Counted from the stretch's first letter, positions 16,902-26,081 are shown. The stretch: DNA of 64,000 nucleotides from Mesorhizobium hawassense (GCF_003289945.1 NZ_QMBP01000011.1:62001-126000); one strand, 5' to 3'. The notes: generated by a model not told the origin, from the sequence alone. Translations and numbers: made by a program.

Positions 16902-17225
16902 TCAATGCTTCGACTGGCGCTTCGGCTCGTAGCGGCCGTCCGGCAGCTTGTCGAACATCTCGCCGATCTGCGGATGCCGTACCGGCTCGCCAGACCGGTC
17001 CTCGAGCAGGTTCTGCTCGGACACATAGGCGATGTACTCGGTATCCGAATTCTCCGCGAGAAGGTGGTAGAAAGGCTGGTCCTTGCGCGGACGCACGTCG
17101 GCGGGAATAGCTTCGTACCATTCCTCGGTGTTGGCGAATTCGGGATCGACGTCGAAGATCACGCCACGGAACGGAAAGAGCCGATGGCGAACCACTTGCC
17201 CGATCGAGAACTTGGCCGTTTTCAT
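16902..17225 (-). CDS. hspQ: Heat shock protein HspQ (hemimethylated-DNA-binding/YccV-type)
   Basis: A 107-residue single-domain protein with the YccV/HspQ signature: FSIGQVVRHRLFPFRGVIFDVDPEF, then KDQPFYHLLAENSDTEYIAYVSEQNL. In enterobacteria HspQ stimulates Lon and degradation of mutant DnaA and is a heat-shock gene; whether that holds here is not shown. ATG 17225 is chosen over an in-frame GTG at 17237 because family members begin near MxxAKFxIGQ. Confidence 0.87.
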   Translation of the reverse strand: MKTAKFSIGQVVRHRLFPFRGVIFDVDPEFANTEEWYEAIPADVRPRKDQPFYHLLAENSDTEYIAYVSEQNLLEDRSGEPVRHPQIGEMFDKLPDGRYEPKRQSKH

Positions 17226-17436
17226 CGCACTCACCACTGGGCGTCCCTGCTCGACGCAAAACGCCCTAACATCTTGAAATTACGCGCTACGCCGCCAAAA
17301 ATCGACCCCGACTTTCGGGCTGTTGCCTATTTGGCGCAGGTGCCGCCTCAATTCAATGCCGCGGCCCATGCTGCAAGCCACGGATGGGCTGCGCGTAGGG
17401 TTTCGCGGGCGCAGCGGAAAAGGGCGGCGAATGAGC

Positions 17437-18663
17437 TTATTGCCCAGCCGGTTTGCGCAGGCCGCCGGCAATGGCGCGAAAACCGCTGCCGGGCCGCAAG
17501 CCCTCGCGCATGAAGAAGGCGCGCAACGGCGCGAAGCTGCCCAGCGCATTGAGGCCGGCGCTGCGCGCCAACTGGGCTGGCAGCAAATCGGACAGCAGCG
17601 ACATGTTGAGCAGGTTCACCGCGCCGCTGCGTGCCCATATGTCGGGCCGGCGCCTGGTGTCGTAGGCGGCGAGTGCCTTGCGCGAGCCGGGATCGTCCCG
17701 GTTTTCGCCGGCGATTCCAACCAGATCGTCGATGTCCCTGATGCCGAGGTTGAGCCCCTGGGCGCCGATCGGCGGAAACACATGCGCCGCCTCGCCGACG
17801 AGCGCGACGCGGTTTTGGGCGAAGCGGCCGGGCGAGGCCGCCGACAAAGGATAGACCTGGCGGCCGGGTTCGACCGAGACCCGGCCAAGCATCGACTGCA
17901 TCTGCTCCTCGACTCGCGCCGACAAGCTTGCGTCGTCGAGCGCCGCAAGCTCCTGTGCCGTTTCCGGTTTCACCACCCAGACAAGGCTCGAGCGCTTGCC
18001 CGGCAGCGGCACCTGCGTGAACGGTCCCGTTTCGGTGTGGAATTCGGTCGAGACGAAGCCGTGCTCGCTGCGATGGCCGAAATTGAGGACAAGCGCCGAC
18101 TGCGGATAGGGCCGTGCCGAGGCGCGAATGCCGGCGGCTTCCCGCGCCGGCGACAGGCGTCCGTCAGCGGCGACTGCCAGGGACGCCGAGATTTCGCTGC
18201 CATCGGCCAACCGGGCATGGGCCTGCCCGGCGTCAAGGCGCCAGGATTTTACGATGGATTTCAGCCAATTGATGCCTTGATGAGCCGAAACGGCCTTGGC
18301 GAGGACAGGGATAAGAGTCTTATTTGGCAGGTTGAGCCCGAACTGTTCCTCGCCGATCTCGCTGGCGCGAAAGGTGACGGTCGGGCTGCGGATCAGTCGT
18401 CCGGTGGCGTCGACGATGCGCATCACCTTGAGAGGTGCCGCCTCTGGCTTCAGTTCGGCAAGGACGCCCAGCCGGTCGAGGACTTTCAGTGCCGGATTCA
18501 TGAGTGCCGTGGTCCGGCCGTCGCCGCTGTTGGCATCTGGGCCGACCAGCGTCACGTCAAAGCCGGCCTCGGCGAAGCCGAGCGCCGCGATCAGGCCGGC
18601 AGGACCGCTGCCGGCAACCAGAACACGGGCTGTATCGTTGTGCTCCACGCCGAGCTCCCACAA
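17437..18663 (-). CDS. UbiH/UbiF-family FAD-dependent monooxygenase
   Basis: A 408-residue class A flavoprotein hydroxylase, probably acting on the ubiquinone ring or a related aromatic. The dinucleotide-binding VLVAGSGPAGLIAALGFAEAG is at about 14-34. The DG motif is VAADGRLSPARE. The second FAD/ribityl motif is VGEAAHVFPPIGAQGLNLGIRD, where the usual GD is GE, a variant I recall from alphaproteobacterial UbiH homologues. It is divergent from the DUF2182 gene, with a short shared upstream region. Whether it acts at the C5, C6 or C1 step cannot be told from sequence. Confidence 0.87.
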   Translation of the reverse strand: MWELGVEHNDTARVLVAGSGPAGLIAALGFAEAGFDVTLVGPDANSGDGRTTALMNPALKVLDRLGVLAELKPEAAPLKVMRIVDATGRLIRSPTVTFRASEIGEEQFGLNLPNKTLIPVLAKAVSAHQGINWLKSIVKSWRLDAGQAHARLADGSEISASLAVAADGRLSPAREAAGIRASARPYPQSALVLNFGHRSEHGFVSTEFHTETGPFTQVPLPGKRSSLVWVVKPETAQELAALDDASLSARVEEQMQSMLGRVSVEPGRQVYPLSAASPGRFAQNRVALVGEAAHVFPPIGAQGLNLGIRDIDDLVGIAGENRDDPGSRKALAAYDTRRRPDIWARSGAVNLLNMSLLSDLLPAQLARSAGLNALGSFAPLRAFFMREGLRPGSGFRAIAGGLRKPAGQ

Positions 18664-18686
18664 TGAGAGGCGACCCGTCGGGCCTT

Positions 18687-18698
18687 TATATCGATATA
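18687..18698. promoter_or_regulatory. Palindrome TATATCGATATA in the divergent ubiH-like/DUF2182 promoter region
   Basis: A 12-bp perfect palindrome in the 86-nt gap between two divergent genes. Either half could serve as a -10 element, or the whole as a regulator site. No clear -35 partner was identified. Confidence 0.3.
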
Positions 18699-18749
18699 GG
18701 TCGGACCAACTGGCTTGATCAACGCGGCGATTCAGCCCATTCGATTGTC

Positions 18750-19640
18750 ATGAGCGGCGAGCAGCACGATTTCAGCCATCTCGACCGTGCCGGCCGCGCG
18801 ACGGCGGGCGTAGCGCGCAGCCCGCGCCTTACGGTCATGCTGACGATCGGTATCGGCATCATCCTTGCTTGGCTGCTTCTCGGCGCCATGGCGATCCGTG
18901 GCGCTGAAAGCCGCCTGGTCGGGGCACCCGGCGATATGCTGCTCAAAAACCTGCCGAGCTTGCCGCTGCCGGATTTCCTGGGCCGCTTCTTCGCTCTTTG
19001 CCTTGCGCCGGCGCCGTTTGCCGGCGCGGCCGGCCTGCAAGCGTCGGCGCTTGTGCCGATGTGGTTCCTGATGGCCGTGGCGACCATGCTGCCGTCGGCG
19101 GCGCCATTGATCCGCACCTATTGCGAAATCGCCGACACGGCGAGGATCAAGGGCGAGCCGGTCGTTCATCCGCTGGTGCTCGTCGCCGGATACCTCGCCA
19201 CATGGCTCGGCGCATCCGTGGGTTTTACCGTGTTGACGCTCGCGGTCTATGCCTTTGCCAACTCCGGCCGGATGCTCGATCCAGCCGTCGGCCTCGCCGG
19301 CGGCGCCGCGCTGCTCGTCGCCGGTCTCTACCAGTTCAGCGGCCTGAAACAGGCATGCCTGGAAAAATGCCGCAACCCGTTCTCGATCCTGTTCGCCAAC
19401 TGGAGCGCGAAACCAGGCCGCATCTTCCGTTTGGGGCTGGAGCAGGGCGTCTGGTGCCTCGGTTGCTGCTGGGCGCTGATGCTGGTGATGTTTGCCGTCG
19501 GCGCGATGAACGTCTTCTGGATGGCGCTGATCGGCCTGTTCACCCTTATCGAGAAACAGACCGCCGGCAGGGTGGCCAGCCGGGTTGCCGGCGCGATACT
19601 GCTTGTGTGGGCGGCTGCCCTGCTATTAGTTTCGGCATGA
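18750..19640 (+). CDS. DUF2182 integral membrane protein (putative metal-binding)
   Basis: A 296-residue polytopic protein with about six or seven hydrophobic helices. The DUF2182 signatures are YQFSGLKQACLEKCRNP (a CxxxC pair after a Tyr-Gln-Phe motif) and LEQGVWCLGCCWALM (clustered cysteines next to a helix), the features behind the description of this family as predicted metal-binding membrane proteins. The downstream DUF1326 gene is a frequent partner. ATG 18750 is the first Met before MSGEQHDF; an upstream in-frame ATG at 18663 is possible and no strong ribosome-binding site decides between them. Confidence 0.82.
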   Translation: MSGEQHDFSHLDRAGRATAGVARSPRLTVMLTIGIGIILAWLLLGAMAIRGAESRLVGAPGDMLLKNLPSLPLPDFLGRFFALCLAPAPFAGAAGLQASALVPMWFLMAVATMLPSAAPLIRTYCEIADTARIKGEPVVHPLVLVAGYLATWLGASVGFTVLTLAVYAFANSGRMLDPAVGLAGGAALLVAGLYQFSGLKQACLEKCRNPFSILFANWSAKPGRIFRLGLEQGVWCLGCCWALMLVMFAVGAMNVFWMALIGLFTLIEKQTAGRVASRVAGAILLVWAAALLLVSA

Positions 19641-19651
19641 GGGAGAATTTG

Positions 19652-20266
19652 ATGACCGACCAAGGCTGGGCAATGAAAGGGGAGCTGGTACTCTCCTGCA
19701 ATTGCACGGTTTTCTGCCCCTGCGTGCTGTCGCTCGGCAGCCATCCGCCGACGGAGGGGTACTGCCAGACCTGGGCGGGCTTCCGTATCGATGCCGGCCA
19801 TTTCGGCGAGGTCGACCTTTCGGGCCTCAATCTCGGCCTGATCATGGAAATCCCAGGCTATATGAGCCGCGGCAACTGGACCGCCGGCCTGTTCATCGAC
19901 AAGCGCGCCTCGGTCTATGCGGCGAAGGCATTGACGAAGATATTCACCGGCAAGGCCGGCGGCACCACCTCGCTGCTGTCGATCCTCGTCGGGAAGTTCC
20001 TGGGCGTCGAGCAGGTGCCGATTACCTATGAGACGCGCGACAAGACGCGCGTCTTCCAGATACCGAAGATCATCGACGGCGCGGTAACACCTATCCCCGG
20101 CAAAGACCGCGAGAAGGATACGGTGATCACCAACTCCGAATATTGGATCGCGCCGGAAATCATCGTGGCGAAGTCCGACAAGAGCAAGATGCGCGCCTTC
20201 GGCCGCAACTGGAATTTTGCCGGCCGCTCGGCCGAGATCTGCAAGCTGGACTGGCGGGGACCGTGA
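19652..20266 (+). CDS. DUF1326 cysteine-rich protein
   Basis: A 204-residue soluble protein. The N-terminal segment GELVLSCNCTVFCPCVLSLG has a CxCxxxCxC cluster and a further Cys in EGYCQTW, the DUF1326 signature and a probable metal or persulfide site. The rest has beta-strand character and ends in WNFAGRSAEICKLDW. It follows the DUF2182 gene by 11 nt and overlaps the phosphatidylcholine synthase gene by 4 nt (GTGA), so all three form one unit. GGGAG about 8 nt before ATG 19652 favours this start over ATG 19637. Function unknown; a metal-handling pair with DUF2182 is inference. Confidence 0.85.
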   Translation: MTDQGWAMKGELVLSCNCTVFCPCVLSLGSHPPTEGYCQTWAGFRIDAGHFGEVDLSGLNLGLIMEIPGYMSRGNWTAGLFIDKRASVYAAKALTKIFTGKAGGTTSLLSILVGKFLGVEQVPITYETRDKTRVFQIPKIIDGAVTPIPGKDREKDTVITNSEYWIAPEIIVAKSDKSKMRAFGRNWNFAGRSAEICKLDWRGP

Positions 20267-21081
20267 GCAAGAACACAGCGGCACGCAAAGCGGCCAAGAA
20301 GATCGCGGAGCGGCTTCCGCTGCCGAAGAAGAAGGTGACCTGGCCGCAGGCGCGCGCGTTCTCGGTGCATCTGCTCACCGCATCGGGTTCTTTCCTGGCC
20401 TTCCTGTCACTGGTGGCGGCGAGCGAGGAGAGCTGGACTTCGATGTTCTGGTGGTTGGGGCTGGCGCTGTTCGTCGACGGCATCGACGGACCGATCGCCA
20501 GGAAGCTCGAGGTCAAGGAGATCCTGCCGACATGGTCGGGAGAGCTCCTCGACAACATCATCGACTACGTCACTTACGTGCTCATCCCGGCTTTCGCGCT
20601 CTATCAGCGCGGTTTCATGGGCGAGAATCTGTCCTTCCTATCGGCGGCCATCATCGTCGTCTCCAGCGCGATCTACTATGCCGACACCGGCATGAAGACG
20701 AAGGAGAACTTCTTCAAAGGCTTCCCGGTCGTCTGGAACATGGTGGTGTTCACGCTTTTCGTCATCGAGCCGGGGCAATGGGTGTCTTTCGCCGTGGTGG
20801 TGGTTGCCGGCATTTTGACCTTCGTGCCGATCAACTTCATCCATCCGGTGCGCGTGGTGAGGTTAAGGCCGGTCAATCTCGGCATGACGCTTTTGTGGTG
20901 CGCCTTCGGCGCGTTGGCGCTGGCGCAGGCCGCCCTGGCCGCCTTCTACGACAAGATCGGTGTGCTTGGCGAACAGGTCAGCGACTTCACCAAGATCGGC
21001 ATCACGATCACGGGCCTCTATCTCGCCAGCATCGGGGGCATCATGCAGATGTTCCCCAAGCTGGGCGCCAGGAAATCCTGA
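20263..21081 (+). CDS. pcs: Phosphatidylcholine synthase
   Basis: A 272-residue inner-membrane enzyme condensing CDP-diacylglycerol with choline. The CDP-alcohol phosphatidyltransferase motif is visible as VDGIDGPIARKLEV followed by WSGELLDNIIDYVTY (DGxxAR...GxxxDxxxD pattern with normal spacing), and about eight hydrophobic helices follow. Length and N-terminal basic region fit rhizobial Pcs. In rhizobia, phosphatidylcholine matters for membranes and legume symbiosis. GTG 20263 overlaps the stop of the DUF1326 gene; no ATG lies at a sensible position. Confidence 0.9.
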   Translation: MSKNTAARKAAKKIAERLPLPKKKVTWPQARAFSVHLLTASGSFLAFLSLVAASEESWTSMFWWLGLALFVDGIDGPIARKLEVKEILPTWSGELLDNIIDYVTYVLIPAFALYQRGFMGENLSFLSAAIIVVSSAIYYADTGMKTKENFFKGFPVVWNMVVFTLFVIEPGQWVSFAVVVVAGILTFVPINFIHPVRVVRLRPVNLGMTLLWCAFGALALAQAALAAFYDKIGVLGEQVSDFTKIGITITGLYLASIGGIMQMFPKLGARKS

Positions 21082-21098
21082 TCTGGCTTTTTGTCGGA

Positions 21099-21120
21099 GC
21101 ATGATCTTTCGGCATCATGC
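21099..21120. repeat. Shortened GAGCATGAT palindromic element
   Basis: GCATGAT (21099-21105) and ATCATGC (21114-21120) form a 7-bp stem around CTTTCGGC. It matches the two ends of the full element at 22140-22188 with the middle missing. Confidence 0.6.
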
Positions 21121-21155
21121 GCTAGATACTGTCCATACCTTCAGAGAGTTGAGCG

Positions 21156-22133
21156 ATGTCCAAGGCTATCCGCATCCACGCCCACGGCGGCCCCGAAGTG
21201 CTGTCTTACGAGGATGCCGAACCCGGCCAGCCGGGCGAAGGACAGATCCTCATCCGGCACACGGCGATCGGCCTAAACTTCATCGACGTCTACCACCGTT
21301 CCGGGCTTTATCCGCCGCCCGGCGGTTTTCCGCTGATCCCGGGTGGCGAGGCGGCCGGCGTGGTGCTGGCGCTGGGCGCCGGCGTCGACTGGCTGAAGCC
21401 CGGCGACCGCATCGCCTATGCCGTCAGTGTCGGAGCCTATAGCGAGCAACGGGTGATCGCCGCCGAGCGCGTCGTCAAGGTGCCGGACGGCATCAGCGAC
21501 GAGCAGGCCGCGGCAATGATGCTCAAAGGCATGACAGCCGAGTATCTTCTGCGCCGCACCTATCCGGTGAAAGCCGGCGACACGATCCTCTACCATGCGG
21601 CGGCAGGCGGCGTCGGCCTCATCCTCGGCCAATGGGCGAAGCATCTCGGCGCAACGGTGATCGGCACCGCAAGCTCCAAGGACAAGATCGAGCTCGCGAA
21701 GGCGCATGGCTTCGACCATGTCGTCAACTACAAGGAACAGGATTTCGTCGCCGCTGTTTCGGCCCTGACGCAAGGCCGCAAATGCGACGTCGTCTACGAC
21801 TCGGTCGGCGCGGACACGTTTCCCGCATCGCTCGACTGCCTGCGGCCGCTTGGCATGTTCGTCAGCTTCGGCCAGTCGTCCGGGCCGATCCCGCCTTTCT
21901 CCATGTCGATCCTGGCGCAGAAAGGCTCGCTGTTTGCCACGCGCCCGACACTCTTCGCCTACAACGCCAAGCGCGAGGATCTGGTGAAGTCGGCGGAAGC
22001 GCTTTTCGACGTGGTCAAGAGCGGCGCCGTCGAGATCAAGATCAACCAGCGCTACGCGTTGAAGGACGCGGCGAAGGCGCAGGCTGATCTCGAAGCCCGC
22101 AAGACGACGGGAACGACCATCCTCATTCCCTAA
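21156..22133 (+). CDS. NADPH:quinone oxidoreductase (QorA-type, zinc-independent MDR)
   Basis: A 325-residue medium-chain dehydrogenase/reductase. The GroES-like N half contains GLNFIDVYHRSGLYP and GGEAAGVVLALG; the Rossmann half contains HAAAGGVGLILGQWAKHLGATVIGTASS. The zinc ligands of alcohol dehydrogenases are absent, as in QorA. Expected activity: one-electron reduction of quinones with NADPH. ATG 21156 follows GAGAG by about 6 nt. It is downstream of pcs but separated by a repeat, so probably its own unit. Confidence 0.9.
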   Translation: MSKAIRIHAHGGPEVLSYEDAEPGQPGEGQILIRHTAIGLNFIDVYHRSGLYPPPGGFPLIPGGEAAGVVLALGAGVDWLKPGDRIAYAVSVGAYSEQRVIAAERVVKVPDGISDEQAAAMMLKGMTAEYLLRRTYPVKAGDTILYHAAAGGVGLILGQWAKHLGATVIGTASSKDKIELAKAHGFDHVVNYKEQDFVAAVSALTQGRKCDVVYDSVGADTFPASLDCLRPLGMFVSFGQSSGPIPPFSMSILAQKGSLFATRPTLFAYNAKREDLVKSAEALFDVVKSGAVEIKINQRYALKDAAKAQADLEARKTTGTTILIP

Positions 22134-22139
22134 AAACTG

Positions 22140-22188
22140 GAGCATGATGTCGCCCGAAAACCGCTTCACACTTTTCGGCATCATGCTC
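22140..22188. repeat. Palindromic intergenic element, GAGCATGATG...CATCATGCTC
   Basis: A 10-bp outer stem (22140-22149 with 22179-22188) and a 7-bp inner stem CCGAAAA/TTTTCGG (22154-22160 with 22172-22178) around CCGCTTCACAC. I recognise this as a widespread Mesorhizobium/Rhizobium intergenic palindrome. The 22189-22405 remainder holds a smaller hairpin, GCCGTGC (22219-22225)/GCACGGC (22232-22238), and otherwise no recognisable gene. Confidence 0.75.
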
Positions 22189-22405
22189 GAGCCGACTTGC
22201 CTTGTTTTTCAGCGGCTTGCCGTGCTTGGAGGCACGGCTTGCCCGAAAAGCGCTGCGGATTTGCCGCCGTTCTCAAGAGGTCTATCTTACCCCTTGAGTT
22301 TCCGCTGGAATTCTTGAAGCTCTTTCAAGTTGGGTGCCGCTTTCCGACAGGAGCCGGCCGCGCATACCATGATCTCGGGAACACAGAACATATCTGGGAC
22401 ACCAG

Positions 22406-23983
22406 ATGGGAGGCACTGTGAGTGCAAATCATGACAGGGCGAACCTGCTCGAGGGTCGTGGCCTTACGAAGATTTTTGGCACGCTGACGGCGTGCGATCA
22501 CATCGATCTCAATATCGCAAAAGGCGAGATTCACGCGCTGCTCGGCGAGAACGGCGCCGGCAAGTCGACGCTGGTCAAGATGCTGTTCGGATCGCTCGAG
22601 CCGAATTCTGGCGAGATATTCTGGGACGGCAAGCCGGTCAAGATCACCAGCCCGGGCGTGGCGAAGAAGCTCGGCATCGGCATGGTGTTCCAGCACTTCT
22701 CGCTGTTCGAGGCGCTGACGGCGGCCGAGAATATCGCGCTTTCGCTCAATGACGGTTCGCCGATCAGCACCATTGCCGCCAAGGCGAGGGCGCTGTCCTT
22801 CAGCTATGGCCTGCCGCTCGATCCGGACTCGCTGGTCGGAGACCTCTCCGTGGGCGAGCGCCAGCGCATCGAGATCATCCGCTGCCTCTTGCAGACGCCG
22901 CAGCTCATCATTCTCGACGAGCCGACCTCGGTGCTGACGCCGCAGGAAGCCGACAAGCTGTTCGAGACGCTGGAACGGCTGCGCTCGGAGGGCAAGTCGA
23001 TCCTCTACATTTCGCACCGGCTGGAAGAGGTCAAACGCATCTGCGACCGCGCGACCGTGCTGCGCCACGGCAAGGTCGTCGGCCACTGCAATCCGCGTGA
23101 GGAGACGGCCGCATCGCTTGCCCGCATGATGGTCGGCAGCGAGGTGAAGGCCGTGGTGCGCGCGCCGGCAGAGGGCATCGAAACCGCATCGGCGCTGCTG
23201 GAGATCCGCGGCCTCAGCCGCAAGCCGGCGACGCCCTTCGCCATCCCACTCAAGAACATCAACCTCACCGTACGCGCCGGCGAAGTCATCGGCATCGCCG
23301 GTGTTGCCGGCAACGGCCAGGGCGAGCTCTTCGAATCCGTCTCCGGCGAGGTGCTGCAGCAGGATGCCGGTTCCGTGCGGATTCGCGGCAAGGACGCCGG
23401 CGCATTCTCCATCACGGGACGCCGCCTGATGGGGGCTGCCTTCGTGCCGGAAGAGCGCCTCGGCCATGGCGCGGCGCCGCGTATGAAGCTGTCTGAGAAC
23501 CTGCTGCTGTCGCGCCACGCCACAGACGGCAAGGCTTTCGTCGGCTCGGGCGGCATGGTCAAGAACGGCTCCGTCTACAGTGCCGCCCAGCGCATTATCA
23601 CCGCCATGGACGTGCGCAAGAGTGCGCCCGACCCGGAGGCGGCGGCGCTGTCGGGCGGCAATCTGCAGAAATTCATCGTCGGCCGCGAACTCGACCGCAA
23701 GCCGAGCGTCATGATCGTCAACCAGCCGACCTGGGGCGTCGACGCAGGTGCGGCCGCGCATATCCGCCAGGCGCTGATCGAGCTCGCCCGCAGCGGGTCG
23801 GCGGTGCTGGTCATAAGCCAGGACCTCGATGAATTGTTCGAACTGTCGGACGCGATCGCCGTCATGCATAACGGCGAACTGTCGAAACCGCTGCCGATCG
23901 CCGAGGCGACTTTCGAGAAGATCGGCCTGTTGATGGGCGGCGCCGAGCCGGGCCACGCCGAACACGGAATGGAGGTGGCATGA
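22406..23983 (+). CDS. ABC transporter ATP-binding protein, BMP-type nucleoside importer
   Basis: A 525-residue protein with two ABC domains in tandem. The first has Walker A GENGAGKST, signature LSVGERQRIEI and Walker B IILDEPTSVLT. The second has degenerate features (GVAGNGQGELFE in place of a P-loop, LSGGNLQKFIVGREL, MIVNQPTWGVDAGA), as is usual in the carbohydrate/nucleoside CUT2-like class. It energises import of purine nucleosides or related compounds with the next three genes. ATG 22406 is used; GTG 22418 with GGGAGG 4 nt upstream is an equally plausible start. It overlaps the next gene by 4 nt. Confidence 0.92.
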   Translation: MGGTVSANHDRANLLEGRGLTKIFGTLTACDHIDLNIAKGEIHALLGENGAGKSTLVKMLFGSLEPNSGEIFWDGKPVKITSPGVAKKLGIGMVFQHFSLFEALTAAENIALSLNDGSPISTIAAKARALSFSYGLPLDPDSLVGDLSVGERQRIEIIRCLLQTPQLIILDEPTSVLTPQEADKLFETLERLRSEGKSILYISHRLEEVKRICDRATVLRHGKVVGHCNPREETAASLARMMVGSEVKAVVRAPAEGIETASALLEIRGLSRKPATPFAIPLKNINLTVRAGEVIGIAGVAGNGQGELFESVSGEVLQQDAGSVRIRGKDAGAFSITGRRLMGAAFVPEERLGHGAAPRMKLSENLLLSRHATDGKAFVGSGGMVKNGSVYSAAQRIITAMDVRKSAPDPEAAALSGGNLQKFIVGRELDRKPSVMIVNQPTWGVDAGAAAHIRQALIELARSGSAVLVISQDLDELFELSDAIAVMHNGELSKPLPIAEATFEKIGLLMGGAEPGHAEHGMEVA

Positions 23984-25110
23984 TGCGCATCGAACTTGTC
24001 AAACGCCCGCAGCGCTCGGCGCTGTTCTCCATGCTGTCGCCCTTCATCGCCTTCGCGCTGACGATCATTGCCGGCGCCATCATGTTCGCGTTGCTCGGCG
24101 TCAATCCGCTCAACGCCTTCGAGATCTATTTCGTCGAGCCGATCAGCCAGGTCTGGCAGTTGCACGAATTGGCGATCAAGGCGGCACCGCTGATCCTGAT
24201 CGCGGTCGGCCTGTCGGTCTGCTACAAGGCCAACATCTGGAATATCGGCGCCGAGGGCCAGTTCATTTTCGGCGCGATCTTCGGCTCGATCATCCCGGTG
24301 CTGTTCCCGCAATTCGAGGGCCCGCTGGTGATCCCGCTGATGCTCTTGCTTGGCATGGTCGGCGGCGCCTTCTACGCATCGATCCCGGCGCTTTTGAAGA
24401 CGCGGTTCAGCACCAACGAGATCCTGACCAGCCTGATGCTGGTCTATGTCGCGCAGCTCTTCCTCGACTGGCTGGTGCGCGGCCCATGGCGCGATCCGCA
24501 AGGCCACGGTTTTCCGCAGACCATCCAGTTCGGCGACTCCGCCGTGCTGCCCGAACTGATGCCCGATGCAGGCCGCGCCAATTGGGGCTTCGTCTTCGCG
24601 CTGGTCGCCGCCGTGCTGATCTGGCTGATGATGAGCCGCATGCTGAAAGGGTTTGAAGTGCGCGTTCTGGGCTCCAGCCCACGGGCAGGGCGCTTCGCCG
24701 GCTTCGGCTTCAACAAGATGGTGTTCTTCACCTTCCTTCTGTCCGGCGCGCTGGCCGGCCTGGCGGGCATCTCGGAAGTGTCCGGCGCCATCGGCCAGTT
24801 GCAGCCGGTGATCTCACCCGGCTACGGCTTCACCGCCATCATCGTCGCCTTCCTCGGCAGGCTCAATCCGCTGGGCATCGTGGCCGCGGGTCTCGTGCTG
24901 GCGCTGACCTATCTCGGCGGCGAGGCGGTGCAGAGCGCGCTCGGCATTTCCGACAAGGTGGCGCGTGTCTTCCAGGGCATGCTTTTGTTCTTCGTGCTCG
25001 GCTGCGACACGCTCATCCACTACCGCATCCGCCTGATCGGCATGGCGCTGACGAAGGCGAACGGCACGGCGAAGCTCGAAGCAGCGCCGAAGCTCGAGGA
25101 GGCCCGCTGA
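23980..25110 (+). CDS. ABC transporter permease 1 (BPD_transp_2, nucleoside-type)
   Basis: A 376-residue polytopic protein with about nine or ten membrane helices and the conserved NIWNIGAEGQFIFGAI motif of the first permease in BMP/nucleoside systems. GSSPRAGRFAGFGFNKMVF is the cytoplasmic coupling-loop region. ATGA overlap with the ATPase gene and TGATG overlap with permease 2 show translational coupling. Confidence 0.92.
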   Translation: MMRIELVKRPQRSALFSMLSPFIAFALTIIAGAIMFALLGVNPLNAFEIYFVEPISQVWQLHELAIKAAPLILIAVGLSVCYKANIWNIGAEGQFIFGAIFGSIIPVLFPQFEGPLVIPLMLLLGMVGGAFYASIPALLKTRFSTNEILTSLMLVYVAQLFLDWLVRGPWRDPQGHGFPQTIQFGDSAVLPELMPDAGRANWGFVFALVAAVLIWLMMSRMLKGFEVRVLGSSPRAGRFAGFGFNKMVFFTFLLSGALAGLAGISEVSGAIGQLQPVISPGYGFTAIIVAFLGRLNPLGIVAAGLVLALTYLGGEAVQSALGISDKVARVFQGMLLFFVLGCDTLIHYRIRLIGMALTKANGTAKLEAAPKLEEAR

Positions 25111-26030
25111 TGGACATCACCGTCAACATCCTTTTGACCATCGCCACCGCGGCCACGCCGCTGTTGATCGCGGCAATCGGCGAGCTGGTGGTCGAGCGCT
25201 CCGGCGTGCTCAATCTGGGCGTCGAAGGCATGATGATCATGGGCGCCGTCGGCGGTTTCGGCGCCGGTTACCTCACCGGTTCGCCCTGGATCGGCCTGCT
25301 GGCCGCGATCATCGTCGGCGCGCTGTTCTCGCTGCTCTTCGCCGTCATGACGCTGTCTTTGGCCACCAACCAGGTGGCCACCGGCCTGTCGCTGACGCTG
25401 CTCGGCCTCGGCCTGTCCGGCATGATCGGCACCAGCTTCGTCGGCCAGCCGGGCGTCAGATTGCCCAATCTCGATATCCCCGGGCTCAGCTCGATCCCGG
25501 TGGTGGGCAAGCTGATCTTCGGCCAGGATCCGGTCTTCTACATCTCGATCGCGCTGACCGCGGCGGTCATGTGGTTCCTGTTCAAGACGCGCACCGGCCT
25601 TACGCTGCGCTCGATCGGCGACAGCCATACGTCCGCCCATGCGCTCGGCATCAAGGTCATCCGGTACCGCTATCTCGCCGTGATGTTCGGCGGCGCCTGC
25701 GCCGGCCTTGCCGGCGGCCACCTGTCGCTGGTCTACACGCCGCAATGGGTCGAGAACATGAGCGCTGGCCGCGGCTGGATCGCGCTGGCGCTGGTGGTGT
25801 TCGCTTCCTGGCGCCCGTGGCGGGTGCTGGCCGGCGCCTATATCTTCGGCGCGGTGTGGATCGGCCAGCTTCATGCACAGGCTTTTGGCATTCCGGTGCC
25901 CTCGCAGTTTCTTTCTTCGCTGCCCTATCTGGCAACCATCGTGGTTCTCGTTCTAATCTCGCGCAACAAGCGGCTGACGATGATGAACACGCCGGCTTCG
26001 TTGGGGCAGCCATTCGTTCCGGATCGTTGA
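25110..26030 (+). CDS. ABC transporter permease 2 (BPD_transp_2, nucleoside-type)
   Basis: A 306-residue polytopic protein carrying VERSGVLNLGVEGMMIMGAVGG, the hallmark of the second permease of these importers, and RSIGDSHTSAHALGIKVIRYRYLAV as coupling loop. It forms the heterodimeric channel with permease 1. The start shares one base with the previous stop. Confidence 0.92.
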   Translation: MDITVNILLTIATAATPLLIAAIGELVVERSGVLNLGVEGMMIMGAVGGFGAGYLTGSPWIGLLAAIIVGALFSLLFAVMTLSLATNQVATGLSLTLLGLGLSGMIGTSFVGQPGVRLPNLDIPGLSSIPVVGKLIFGQDPVFYISIALTAAVMWFLFKTRTGLTLRSIGDSHTSAHALGIKVIRYRYLAVMFGGACAGLAGGHLSLVYTPQWVENMSAGRGWIALALVVFASWRPWRVLAGAYIFGAVWIGQLHAQAFGIPVPSQFLSSLPYLATIVVLVLISRNKRLTMMNTPASLGQPFVPDR

Positions 26031-26081
26031 CGACAACAAAAAGACGGGAAGCTCCAAGGCTTAACTCAGAGAGGTAACACA

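Noticed and set aside
22325..23965. 546-residue minus-strand frame over the ABC ATPase gene
   Set aside because: Shadow; the plus strand carries full ABC motifs.
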